A DNA stretch of 9,962 bases from Nitrospirales bacterium (lineage in GTDB: Bacteria > Nitrospirota > Nitrospiria > Nitrospirales > UBA8639): positions 1 to 9,962 of the forward strand of contig BQIY01000050.1 of the NCBI GenBank assembly GCA_021604265.1. Reading direction: 5' to 3'. The position numbers and the translations under genes are program-made. Positions 1 through 7,161 of the stretch are shown here, one piece after another (position 1 is the stretch's first letter; each line of letters begins with the position of its first letter). The notes beneath the pieces are model-generated. The model did no database searches, had not been told where the DNA came from, and saw only the letters and a program-made list of their open reading frames with translations.

Positions 1-245
1 AGACAATCGAACGTCATGTCGGATGTCATGTAACCACCTTCGCCTATCCCAGCGGACGTCCGGAGGACTACAATTCGGACATCAAAGCCATTGTGAAGCA
101 GGAAGGGTTTGCTTGTGCGGTCAGCACGGTGAATGGGGCCAATTATGAAGGGGATGATCTCTTTGACTTGAAGCGGGTTGGATATTGGGACCAGGATATT
201 GGACCTTTTGGTCTTCGTTTTGAGTATTCCCGCTTTTGCGCATAA
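1..245 (+). CDS. Polysaccharide deacetylase (NodB-like), C-terminal fragment
   Basis: The 5' end lies outside the window. The reading frame with codons starting at base 3 is open to a TAA at 243-245 and gives about 80 residues. It contains FAYPSGRPEDYN, the F-x-YP-x-G segment seen late in the NodB domain of many carbohydrate esterase family 4 enzymes, followed by a segment ending in a hydrophobic/aromatic tail (VSTVNG, LKRVGYW). Family members remove N- or O-acetyl groups from polysaccharides, usually outside the cytoplasm. The metal-binding Asp/His residues would lie upstream and cannot be checked, so activity is unverified. It is followed after 12 bases by an acyltransferase gene and heads a block of glycan genes, which suits glycan tailoring. 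The family call is fairly secure; the substrate is unknown. Confidence 0.75.
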   Translation, partial: TIERHVGCHVTTFAYPSGRPEDYNSDIKAIVKQEGFACAVSTVNGANYEGDDLFDLKRVGYWDQDIGPFGLRFEYSRFCA

Positions 246-257
246 GAGAAAACTCCT

Positions 258-1316
258 ATGGCTAATCGTCTGCCTATGAAGTGGAAATTTCTAAAAGACC
301 GAGAGGCCTTTGACGCACATCGCGAGCAGTGGGATGCGCTGAATGCCTCCATCGACAACCACATATTGCTCGATTCAGATTTTTGGAGCCCCCTTGTGCG
401 GTTGTTTGGTCATGATGGACTCTATCTTGGAATTTGTGACGATCCGGAATACCCTGCCATGCTCCTTCTTGAGCATGTCGGAGCAGGAAGATGGACAACC
501 TTTCAGCCGTCACAAGCTCCTCTTGGGCCTATCCTGTTCGGGAATGCCTCAAACATCGAATGGCAAATGGCTTTCCTCGTTCGCAGTCTTCCTGGCTTTA
601 CCATTTCTGTCGGGATGACTCAGCAGGATCCAGACTATACTCGACTGAAACGGGTGAGTCGTGATCAGAGGCTTGAATTTTTGGACTATATCACGATTCC
701 TCGGATTTCAATTGTCGAGACATTTGAGTCGTATTGGAAGCAACGGGGGAAAGATCTGGTAGGAAACCTTGTGCGTCGTAAGAAACGACTAGACGAGCAG
801 GGCGTCAAGATCTCACTTTCAGTTGATCGAACGCCTCAAGGAATGGATGAGGCTGTGCGAATTTATGGACAGTTTGAAGAGTCTGGCTGGAAAGGTGAGA
901 ATGGAACAGCTGTGAGCGCAACCAACTCACAGGGAGCATTTTATCGTGAGATGTTAGCCAAATTTTGTCAGCGAGGAGAAGGGGTGGTGTATCAGTTGCT
1001 CATGGATGAAGCGCCCATTGCCAGTAATCTCTGTGTTGAAAGAGGTGGAATGCTCATTATGCTGAAGACAGCCTATGATGAGAAATATAAGAAATTATCT
1101 CCCAGTTTCATCATGCTAGAAGATATGTTGAAACGGTTATTTGCCGATCAGAGGGTTCAGGTCTTAGAATTTTACGGACGATCGAAGGAATGGCACAAAA
1201 AGTGGACAGTTGAAGAACGGACGATGTATCACATCAACTGTTATCGATATGCCATGGTCTCTCAAGCTAAAAAGATTTTGAAAACTCAAGGTCTCTTATC
1301 GGGAAAGAACGGGTAA
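258..1316 (+). CDS. GNAT-fold acyltransferase, FemAB/CelD-like
   Basis: A 352-residue protein resembling the CelD/BcsL (Acetyltransf_6, FemAB-like) acyltransferases common in polysaccharide clusters. Visible landmarks are a basic helix at residues 169-178 (GNLVRRKKRL), a beta strand with ASNLCV at 255-260, the stretch AYDEKYKKLSPSFIM at 272-286, which corresponds to the conserved acceptor/cofactor part of the C-terminal GNAT lobe, and EFYGRSKEWHKKW at 304-316. There is no signal peptide or membrane span, so it should be cytoplasmic. Family members move acyl or aminoacyl groups onto amines; substrate and donor here are unknown. The ATG at 258 was chosen because it gives the longest frame after the deacetylase stop; only a weak purine stretch (AAGAGAAAA) precedes it, and ATG 276 is an alternative. 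The next gene begins 3 bases after its TAA, so the two are likely cotranscribed. Confidence 0.8.
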   Translation: MANRLPMKWKFLKDREAFDAHREQWDALNASIDNHILLDSDFWSPLVRLFGHDGLYLGICDDPEYPAMLLLEHVGAGRWTTFQPSQAPLGPILFGNASNIEWQMAFLVRSLPGFTISVGMTQQDPDYTRLKRVSRDQRLEFLDYITIPRISIVETFESYWKQRGKDLVGNLVRRKKRLDEQGVKISLSVDRTPQGMDEAVRIYGQFEESGWKGENGTAVSATNSQGAFYREMLAKFCQRGEGVVYQLLMDEAPIASNLCVERGGMLIMLKTAYDEKYKKLSPSFIMLEDMLKRLFADQRVQVLEFYGRSKEWHKKWTVEERTMYHINCYRYAMVSQAKKILKTQGLLSGKNG

Positions 1317-1319
1317 TGC

Positions 1320-2363
1320 ATGGATCTTGTGGTGCGACATGCTGACTTGACCAAGGATGGTGAACAGCTCGTTGATCTTCAACGTCGATATTTAACTGCC
1401 CGTTCAAATCTCCAGCGATTCCATTGGCTTTACAGAAATAACCCCTTTGGTCAACCGCGAGTTTGGGTGACTGAAGAATCGAAGTCGTGTGCCATTGTCG
1501 GAGCGGCGGCGGCATTTCCACGTTCGCTCTATATTGGATTACAAAAGAAGATCGGTTGGGTCTTGGGTGATTTTTGTATCAGCGAGCAGTACCGATCTCT
1601 TGGGCCAGCCATTCAACTTCAACGCGCGTGCCTTGAAGGCTTGGGACTTAAGGGGAATGCCATTTGGTATGATTTCCCAAGTTCGCATATGCTGGCGATT
1701 TATAAGCGGCTCAAGGTGATGCAGTCTCGGCAGATGATTCGTTTTGTCAAACCGCTGAAAGTCGATCGGAAGGTTCGTTCATTCGTGAAATCGAGTATTA
1801 TTCAGCGATGTCTCAATCGTATGGGTAATCTGGTATTGAGGGTGAGTGATCGAAGAGGCAAGACTCCACCGGGCTTGACGCTTCAGCAGCATGTTGGGGA
1901 ATGTGGGCCGGAGTTTACTGAATTATCTGATGCCATTGGAGGCAGTTATGGAAATTGCCTCGAACGAACCGCAGCCTATCTGAATTGGCGGTATTGCCAT
2001 AATCCTCTTGATTGTTGTGTGTTGATCACCGCCAGGAAAGAGGGGAAGCTCAAGGGGTATGCGGTCTTTACCGAGACAGAGGCAGATGCCTATGTGTTGG
2101 ATGTCTTTGGTGTTCAGGAGAGTGAGGTTATCGTTGGGCTCCTCGATCACATTGTGGGACGTATTCGTTTAGGTCCCTGTGAAACTGTCGTGGTGTCGAT
2201 TGTGGACAATCATCCTTGGATTCCTTTTTTACAGTCTGTGGGATTTAAGCCGCGTGAGGCTTCTCCCATCATTATGACAGGTTTGCCTATTGAATCTGAA
2301 TGCAAAACCAACGAGAATCAGCACAGATCATTATTGTTAATGCAAGGGGATCGTGATAGTTGA
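1320..2363 (+). CDS. GNAT-family acyltransferase with two similar lobes
   Basis: A 347-residue soluble protein. The first half has a GNAT-like pattern: a strand rich in small residues (IVGAAAAFP, 59-67) and then GDFCISEQYRSLGPAIQLQRA-like sequence from about residue 83, matching the strand-4/acetyl-CoA loop and helix region. In the second half the W-x-Y-x-x-NP motif at 36-42 (WLYRNNP) recurs at 223-229 (WRYCHNP), followed in both cases by a strand, a charged turn and a small-residue strand (GYAVF, 246-250). This suggests two GNAT lobes. Members would acylate an amine or hydroxyl, probably on a sugar precursor; the donor could be acyl-CoA or acyl-carrier protein. The ATG at 1320 follows the previous stop by 3 bases with no clear ribosome-binding site, pointing to translational coupling. 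The stop TGA (2361-2363) abuts the Shine-Dalgarno sequence of the carrier-protein gene. Function is known only at superfamily level. Confidence 0.7.
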   Translation: MDLVVRHADLTKDGEQLVDLQRRYLTARSNLQRFHWLYRNNPFGQPRVWVTEESKSCAIVGAAAAFPRSLYIGLQKKIGWVLGDFCISEQYRSLGPAIQLQRACLEGLGLKGNAIWYDFPSSHMLAIYKRLKVMQSRQMIRFVKPLKVDRKVRSFVKSSIIQRCLNRMGNLVLRVSDRRGKTPPGLTLQQHVGECGPEFTELSDAIGGSYGNCLERTAAYLNWRYCHNPLDCCVLITARKEGKLKGYAVFTETEADAYVLDVFGVQESEVIVGLLDHIVGRIRLGPCETVVVSIVDNHPWIPFLQSVGFKPREASPIIMTGLPIESECKTNENQHRSLLLMQGDRDS

Positions 2364-2372
2364 AGGGGGAGG
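2363..2372 (+). promoter_or_regulatory. Strong ribosome-binding site that fixes the carrier-protein start
   Basis: AAGGGGGAGG, with GGAGG at 2368-2372, sits 8 bases before the ATG at 2381. This is ideal Shine-Dalgarno spacing. It rules against an upstream TTG at 2360, which would place the ribosome-binding site inside the coding sequence. It is the best-formed site before a recognised gene in the window, consistent with a need for plentiful carrier protein. Confidence 0.8.
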
Positions 2373-2380
2373 CCTATTTC

Positions 2381-2653
2381 ATGATGGAAGATACCGTAGA
2401 TCTTGAGCATATTAGAAAATTTGTCGTTGAACATATTCCAAGGGTTAGTCAACTTGAAGCGCAAGATGATGTCCAACTTTTAGAGGATGGCTTATTAGAT
2501 TCGCTTGGCATTTTGGATGTGGTGACATATTTAGAAGAAGAATTTGGCATTACAATTTCTGATGAAGAATTAACTCCAGATCACTTTCAGTCAATACGGA
2601 CGATGTGTCATTTTGTTCAACAAAAGAAACGCCAGGTCCAAGTGGCTGATTGA
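2381..2653 (+). CDS. Acyl carrier protein
   Basis: A 90-residue acidic protein with the carrier-protein four-helix pattern. The phosphopantetheine attachment motif is LLDSLGILDVV, with the modified serine at residue 41, followed by the acidic recognition helix YLEEEFGITI and the helix III region (EELTPDHFQSI). It should be converted to its holo form by a phosphopantetheinyl transferase and carry acyl or aminoacyl thioesters in the cytoplasm. Length is typical of a free-standing carrier protein. The start is ATG 2381 (or ATG 2384, directly after it), set by the ribosome-binding site just upstream. It lies straight after two acyltransferase genes, and a ligase with a decarboxylase follows about 2.9 kb downstream, which argues for a dedicated role in glycan modification rather than housekeeping fatty-acid synthesis. 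The cargo is not determined by the sequence. Confidence 0.9.
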   Translation: MMEDTVDLEHIRKFVVEHIPRVSQLEAQDDVQLLEDGLLDSLGILDVVTYLEEEFGITISDEELTPDHFQSIRTMCHFVQQKKRQVQVAD

Positions 2654-2655
2654 CA

Positions 2656-4359
2656 ATGACCAGCATTTCTGCAGGGCGATATTGGTTGTTGTGTTGTCTG
2701 GGTATTGTCTGTGCGGCGGCCATCCTGCGGTTTTCACACCTTGGCGATCAAGATTTCGGGGTCGATGAAATTCTTCATGTCTATGCTGCCCAGGAGCTGC
2801 TTCAGGGAAATGGCCCCCTGTTACCGTCTGGGTATTCGTATGAGCGAAGTCTGCCGTATTCCTATCTTGTCGCGATTACGGGATTAGTCAGTGGATTTAC
2901 CGAACTGACCCTACGGATCCCCAGTGCTATTCTTGGTGTTGTGGTCGTCTTCTTTGTGTATTGGATGACTCAGCGGTGGTTTTCCCCTGAAGCCGGTCTA
3001 GTTGCTGCGTTTTTGACAGCTTTTTCGCCATTAGAGATTGCGCATTCTCGTGAAGTGAGAATGTACATGCTATTTCAGCTGTTGTTCTTGCTCATCACAT
3101 TTTTATTCTATGAAGGCTTTGAAGCCTCTTCTCCTCGAGGCGATAGACCATCAGCATCTTCCTTGATCGGACAATGGTCTAGAATGTTTGAGGTCAGGCC
3201 ATTTTACCTGCTGTCGGCTGGGTTGATATTTTTCTTGGCTTTAGGGATTCATAAACTGATTCTCCCGTCGATGTCTGGCCTTATCGGCTATGTGTTGGCA
3301 ATGGGGGTCGTGGGGGGCATGGTGCCCTCGATTCCCCCTCCTATTCGGCAAAAATATATCGGTAGTGCTCTGCTGCTTATTGTCGGGGCGGTTGTGGGGA
3401 TTCTTCTTTTTCCAGATCTTGTCGCCAAGCTGGTTGCCATCATTGATGGGCCACTGTCTTGGGGACAGGACAATGCAGATAATTGGCAGTACTATCGGTG
3501 GTTACTTCTGGACGAATACCCGATTATATTTGGAGGGTGGGCGATTTTTCTTCTGTATAGTCTGATCCAGCACGGTAAGGCAGGCTTATTGCTTGTTTGT
3601 GCGTTTGTGATTCCTTTCGTTTTTCATAGCATTGTTTTCCCTATGAAGAGTTATCGATATTTTCTCTATGTTTTGCCATTTCTGTATATATCGGCGGGTA
3701 TTGGTTTTGTGGGACTCATCAAGTCATTGTGCTCTGTGGGGAACTCCTTCAACGCGCAGGTCGGTCTTCCCAAATCTCTGTGGCAGGCCCTTTCTTTGCT
3801 CGTAGTCGGTGGAGTCATCCTTGGAACGTTAATCAATATGCCCTGGTTTACAAGAACAGTCAAGGATTTTTCCCGGGGATATGAATCTCCCCATGTGACT
3901 GATGTCCAGCATCATCATTGGAAAAATGCCATGCAATACATTGCTCAACATCAGAAGGAGGGAGATGTTATTATCTCCGGTTCGGCCATCCACACGAAGC
4001 ATTATGGGGCGACGCAACCGGTCTACGCGATGAATAAAGTCCGATTGCAGTTGAACATGGAAAGAAACTTACAGGATGCACAGGGCAATATAGTTGATTA
4101 TGCCTCTGGAGCCGTTATCTTAAAAGATCTCGAAGATATGAGAAAGGTCATCAAGGATAATCCATCTGGTTGGGTGATGACCTATCTCTGGAGAGGGGAA
4201 CGATTTTGGAATTATCCAGATAAGCCGATTTCTTTAACGGGTATTTTCTCTAACGAAGTAATCCGCTATTTGGAAACGCACTTGGAACGTCGAAAAATTG
4301 CAGGGTCGCCTGCTATCGTTGTTTGGCGTTGGATGCATAGCGCCGATAGTAAACTCTAA
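2656..4359 (+). CDS. GT-C membrane glycosyltransferase (GT39/PMT/ArnT-like)
   Basis: A 567-residue inner-membrane protein. The first span is at about 9-26. It is followed by a loop with the GVDE acid pair (residues 37-38), the position of the catalytic Asp/Glu in GT-C enzymes that use polyprenyl-phosphate sugars. RIPS (87-90) and SREVRMYM (131-138) match conserved loop motifs of the PMT_2 group. Further hydrophobic spans lie near 93-104, 113-126, 138-153, 184-202, 208-224, 235-262, 287-304, 310-328, 336-356 and 377-396. MKSYRYFLYVLP (330-341) is the usual late RY motif. About 170 residues after the last span form a soluble, probably periplasmic domain. It likely adds a sugar from a lipid donor to a glycan or lipid on the outer face. 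ATG 2656 is preferred over TTG 2650, which overlaps the carrier-protein stop. The donor and acceptor are unknown. Confidence 0.8.
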   Translation: MTSISAGRYWLLCCLGIVCAAAILRFSHLGDQDFGVDEILHVYAAQELLQGNGPLLPSGYSYERSLPYSYLVAITGLVSGFTELTLRIPSAILGVVVVFFVYWMTQRWFSPEAGLVAAFLTAFSPLEIAHSREVRMYMLFQLLFLLITFLFYEGFEASSPRGDRPSASSLIGQWSRMFEVRPFYLLSAGLIFFLALGIHKLILPSMSGLIGYVLAMGVVGGMVPSIPPPIRQKYIGSALLLIVGAVVGILLFPDLVAKLVAIIDGPLSWGQDNADNWQYYRWLLLDEYPIIFGGWAIFLLYSLIQHGKAGLLLVCAFVIPFVFHSIVFPMKSYRYFLYVLPFLYISAGIGFVGLIKSLCSVGNSFNAQVGLPKSLWQALSLLVVGGVILGTLINMPWFTRTVKDFSRGYESPHVTDVQHHHWKNAMQYIAQHQKEGDVIISGSAIHTKHYGATQPVYAMNKVRLQLNMERNLQDAQGNIVDYASGAVILKDLEDMRKVIKDNPSGWVMTYLWRGERFWNYPDKPISLTGIFSNEVIRYLETHLERRKIAGSPAIVVWRWMHSADSKL

Positions 4360-4483
4360 CGACCTTGTGTCGCGAAAGATTTGGATGGCCAGCAAGAAGA
4401 ATAATGCGAACGTTTGTCAGAGTGCTCTTCAGTCACTCGTGTCAACAGCACCGCATCTTTGACGGCAATGTGAGCCTGAGACT
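4360..4483 (+). other. Intergenic gap with two weak inverted repeats
   Basis: A 124-base non-coding stretch. CGAC at 4360-4363 pairs with GTCG at 4369-4372 (5-base loop), directly after the stop codon. GAGTG at 4420-4424 pairs with CACTC at 4434-4438 (9-base loop), with partial pairing possible further out. Neither is followed by a T-run, so no intrinsic terminator can be called. A TTGACG hexamer at 4459-4464 resembles a -35 box, but the only candidate -10 (TATGGA) overlaps the next start codon. An ATG at 4385 opens a 25-codon frame without a good ribosome-binding site. Probably an ordinary operon spacer. Confidence 0.4.
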
Positions 4484-5413
4484 ATGGATATTTCAGTAGT
4501 GTTTGCAACAAGTCGACGTCAGGAAATTCTCCGTAAAACACTCTCGAGTTTTTGTGAAATGGAGAGCGACGGTCTTCAATGGGAAATTCTGCTCGTAGAC
4601 AATGCGGATGAACAAGAGACGAAAACGATTGTTGAAGAATTTAGCCAAAAACTTCCGCTCAGTTATTTAGTTGAACTCCGAGTTGGAAAAAGTTTTGCGT
4701 TGAATACGGCTATTCCCAAAGTCATGGGACAGGTCTGCTTAATTACTGACGATGATATCATTGCAGACCGACAATGGCTCGTCAACACCTGGAATGGAGT
4801 TCAACGGTGGCCAAATCACTTTTTATTTGGTGGAAAGATTTTGCCACAATACCCACAAGGTTTGATTTCGGTCGATGTGGAACATCGGCTGGTAAGGGGG
4901 GCCTACACGGTTGCAGATTGGAACAAAGAAGAGGGGGAATGTAAGGCCACATTGATTTATGGGCCGAATACGATCGTGCGCTCAGAAGTCTTTCATCGGG
5001 GGTTTTTATTTAATACCGATATTGGGCCAAATACGAAAGACTATATTATGGGACAAGATACAGAGTTTGTGTTCAGACTTGAAGCGGCAGGATATCCAGC
5101 TGTGTATTTACCTGACTCTATCGTCCATCACCAAATTCGTCCTGAACAATTGACGCTGCCATGGCTCTATAAGCGGGTCTATAAGTCCGGCCGAAGTTTT
5201 GCGTACTTGTCAGGTCTTCCCCAAGTTCCCACGCTGTTTGGCGTTCCTCGCTACATGTACAAAATGTTGCTCTCGGCTTATTTCGGATATCTCGGGTCAT
5301 GGTTCTCATCTAAGAAAGTGCGTTATTCGAAGAAATTAGAGTATTTATACAGAAAAGGGATGTTTTATCAGTATCAGAAAGGTGTACCAAAGGAAAGGAT
5401 TCTGACGTATTAG
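4484..5413 (+). CDS. Family 2 glycosyltransferase
   Basis: A 309-residue GT-A fold enzyme. Residues 1-10 (MDISVVFATS) form the first strand. EILLVDNADEQ (34-44) is the nucleotide-binding strand, with D39 in VDNA. TDDD at 88-91 is the metal-binding DxD-type motif, and QDTEF at 191-195 supplies the likely catalytic-side acid pair (D192, E194). HHQ at 215-217 follows, as is common in this subgroup. There are no clear membrane spans, though a hydrophobic/aromatic C-terminal stretch (about 258-275) could touch the membrane. It would transfer a sugar from a nucleotide donor to a growing glycan on the cytoplasmic side. The start ATG follows only a weak GAG-type site. It lies between a GT-C transferase and an acyl ligase, consistent with repeat-unit assembly. 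Sugar specificity cannot be read from the sequence. Confidence 0.88.
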   Translation: MDISVVFATSRRQEILRKTLSSFCEMESDGLQWEILLVDNADEQETKTIVEEFSQKLPLSYLVELRVGKSFALNTAIPKVMGQVCLITDDDIIADRQWLVNTWNGVQRWPNHFLFGGKILPQYPQGLISVDVEHRLVRGAYTVADWNKEEGECKATLIYGPNTIVRSEVFHRGFLFNTDIGPNTKDYIMGQDTEFVFRLEAAGYPAVYLPDSIVHHQIRPEQLTLPWLYKRVYKSGRSFAYLSGLPQVPTLFGVPRYMYKMLLSAYFGYLGSWFSSKKVRYSKKLEYLYRKGMFYQYQKGVPKERILTY

Positions 5414-5574
5414 GTCCAGGTTCATCGCACTGGCATCGCGAGAATATCATGATAGTATGTATGAATGGTATGAACAGAAATCTTTGAAGTTTTGAGGCAT
5501 GAATATAGGGTAAAAGGAGGCCGAAGAATACAATTGAGTCGTCTGATTAAAGAATTGCTTTCGAAGGACGGTGT
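5414..5574 (+). other. Intergenic gap with an orphan strong Shine-Dalgarno sequence and a possible mini-ORF
   Basis: A 161-base spacer. AAAAGGAGG at 5512-5520 is the strongest Shine-Dalgarno match in the window, yet no ATG or GTG follows at usual spacing. The nearest candidate is TTG 5534, 13 bases away, opening a 14-codon frame that stops at TGA 5576-5578, overlapping the start of the ligase gene. The same frame is open back to 5474 and reads as a basic, helix-like peptide (RRIQLSRLIKELLSKDGV at its end), but with no ATG. It may be a leader cistron coupling translation to the ligase, or the eroded end of a lost gene. A 10-base palindrome (TATCATGATA, 5445-5454) is also present and may be chance. 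No clear promoter or terminator was seen. Confidence 0.4.
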
Positions 5575-7161
5575 GTGATTATGAGCTTTTTAGTCCATCA
5601 TATGTTGAGGGATAGTGCTAAACGTGTACCTCAGAAGCCTGCGCTGGTCTATCGTGCTCAATCGCTGACCTACCAGGAAGTATTGACGCAAGTTTCTGGA
5701 TTGGCTGCCGGGTTGCGGCAAGTCGGAATTGAACGTGGCGACCGAGTTGGCATTTATCTCGATCCATCGATGGAATTAGTGCTTTCTATCTTTGGCATTT
5801 CTCAGGCGAGTGCCGTCTTTGTTCCCATTAATGGGCTTTTGCTGGCTGAGCAGGTGGGACATATTGCTCAGGATTGTGAAATGCGGTGTCTGATTACCAC
5901 CAGAAAAAGACTTGCTGGCTTACAAGAGATTCTTTCCACCTTACCAAGGCTGGAATTTCTCGTTGTCATTGAAGATGGCTCTGATGAGCCATCTTCGATA
6001 TCAGTCAATTGGTTTCATGAATTGGTCAAAACGACTCATCATTCTTCTCAATGTGAACCGTGTATTGACAAAGACCTCGCCGCTATTCTGTACACCTCTG
6101 GCTCCACAGGCAAACCGAAGGGTGTGATGCTATCCCATTCAAATGTTGTCAATGGGAGTTCGATTGTGTCGATGTATTTGGAGATCACCGAACGGGATAA
6201 AATATTAGCGGTGCTGCCATTTAGTTTTGATGCCGGGTTAAATCAATTGATGACGGCGTTCCAGCAGGGATGCACTCTTGTGCTTATGACGTTTGTGTTT
6301 GCCAAGGAAATCGTTCAAATGTTGCTCAAGGAACAGATTACCGGCTTGGCGGGTGTTCCGACATTATGGAACCTATTGTCACAAACGAATTCAACTCTGC
6401 AAAAACACACCTTTCCACACCTGCGGTATATCACCAATACTGGAGGGGCGATGCCGCAGCCTGTGTTGGCCTTACTTCGGGAAACCTTACCTGCAACAAG
6501 TGTGTATTTGATGTATGGGTTGACGGAAGCCTTTCGGTCTACCTATCTGCCTCCCGATCAACTCGATCAGCGCCCAACGTCTATGGGGAAAGCGATTCCT
6601 AATACAGAAATATTAGTCGTGAATGAACAGAATCAACTGGCAAAGCCTGGAGAAATTGGAGAATTGGTTCACCGTGGCCCAACAGTGTCTTTAGGCTATT
6701 GGGGAAAGCCTGAGTTGACAGCCAGGGTCTTGCGTCCGCATCCCTATCAACATTCACATGGTGGGACGGATGAGATGGTGTGTTATTCAGGAGACCTGGT
6801 AAAGATGGATGATGATGGGTATCTGTATTTCGTTGGTCGTCGTGATTCCATGATTAAGTCTGCAGGATTTCGAATCAGTCGTACTGAAGTCGAGGAAGCC
6901 ATCTATCAAAGCGGTCTGATTAAAGAGGTTGCCGTGATAGGTATGCCGGACGATATTCTTGGACAAGCGGTGACAGCCTTTGTTGTGGGAGCGACTCATG
7001 AGTCGTTGGATATCAGCGCGCTCTCTGCCTTTTGCGCGAGCAAGCTTCCAAGGTACATGATGCCAAAGACCTTTCATGTTCTGGAAACGTTACCCAAAAC
7101 CCCGAACGGCAAAATTGATTACACGAACCTTCAAGTGATGGAAGTCTCTTCACATGCCTGA
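5575..7161 (+). CDS. Acyl-AMP ligase (ANL superfamily), exosortase A system-associated type
   Basis: A 528-residue adenylate-forming enzyme that activates a carboxylic acid with ATP and passes it to a thiol (CoA or carrier-protein phosphopantetheine). All core motifs are present: the phosphate loop YTSGSTGKPKG (173-183), YGLTEA (314-319), YSGD with the ribose-binding D407 (404-407), GRRDSMIKSAGFRIS (421-435, the hinge and CoA-side loop) and the C-terminal catalytic lysine in NGK (K513). It looks like the ligase family named for exosortase A EPS loci, judged by general similarity and by the decarboxylase that follows it. GTG 5575 has AAGGA at 5564-5568, 6 bases upstream; ATG 5581 is an alternative 12 bases from it. 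Its last 8 bases overlap the decarboxylase start (ATGCCTGA), implying coupled translation. The natural substrate acid is unknown. Confidence 0.88.
   Translation: MIMSFLVHHMLRDSAKRVPQKPALVYRAQSLTYQEVLTQVSGLAAGLRQVGIERGDRVGIYLDPSMELVLSIFGISQASAVFVPINGLLLAEQVGHIAQDCEMRCLITTRKRLAGLQEILSTLPRLEFLVVIEDGSDEPSSISVNWFHELVKTTHHSSQCEPCIDKDLAAILYTSGSTGKPKGVMLSHSNVVNGSSIVSMYLEITERDKILAVLPFSFDAGLNQLMTAFQQGCTLVLMTFVFAKEIVQMLLKEQITGLAGVPTLWNLLSQTNSTLQKHTFPHLRYITNTGGAMPQPVLALLRETLPATSVYLMYGLTEAFRSTYLPPDQLDQRPTSMGKAIPNTEILVVNEQNQLAKPGEIGELVHRGPTVSLGYWGKPELTARVLRPHPYQHSHGGTDEMVCYSGDLVKMDDDGYLYFVGRRDSMIKSAGFRISRTEVEEAIYQSGLIKEVAVIGMPDDILGQAVTAFVVGATHESLDISALSAFCASKLPRYMMPKTFHVLETLPKTPNGKIDYTNLQVMEVSSHA

Noticed and set aside
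2360..2380. TTG 2360 as start of the carrier protein
   Set aside because: It would put the strong ribosome-binding site (2363-2372) inside the coding region; ATG 2381 is ideally spaced from it.
4360..4440. Intrinsic terminator after the GT-C gene
   Set aside because: The two inverted repeats are only 4-5 bp and neither has a T-run after it.
4385..4462. 25-codon ORF in the gap between the two glycosyltransferase genes
   Set aside because: No good ribosome-binding site, no recognisable sequence pattern, and a length expected by chance.
4459..4488. Possible sigma-70 promoter (TTGACG, 18 bases, TATGGA)
   Set aside because: The -10 candidate overlaps the glycosyltransferase start codon, so transcription would begin inside the gene.
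5445..5454. Palindrome TATCATGATA as an operator
   Set aside because: Short, isolated, not next to a recognisable promoter, and easily explained by chance.
5541..6928. 13-base repeat (GTCTGATTAAAGA) at 5541-5553 and 6916-6928
   Set aside because: A match of this length is near chance expectation in 10 kb, and the flanks do not match.
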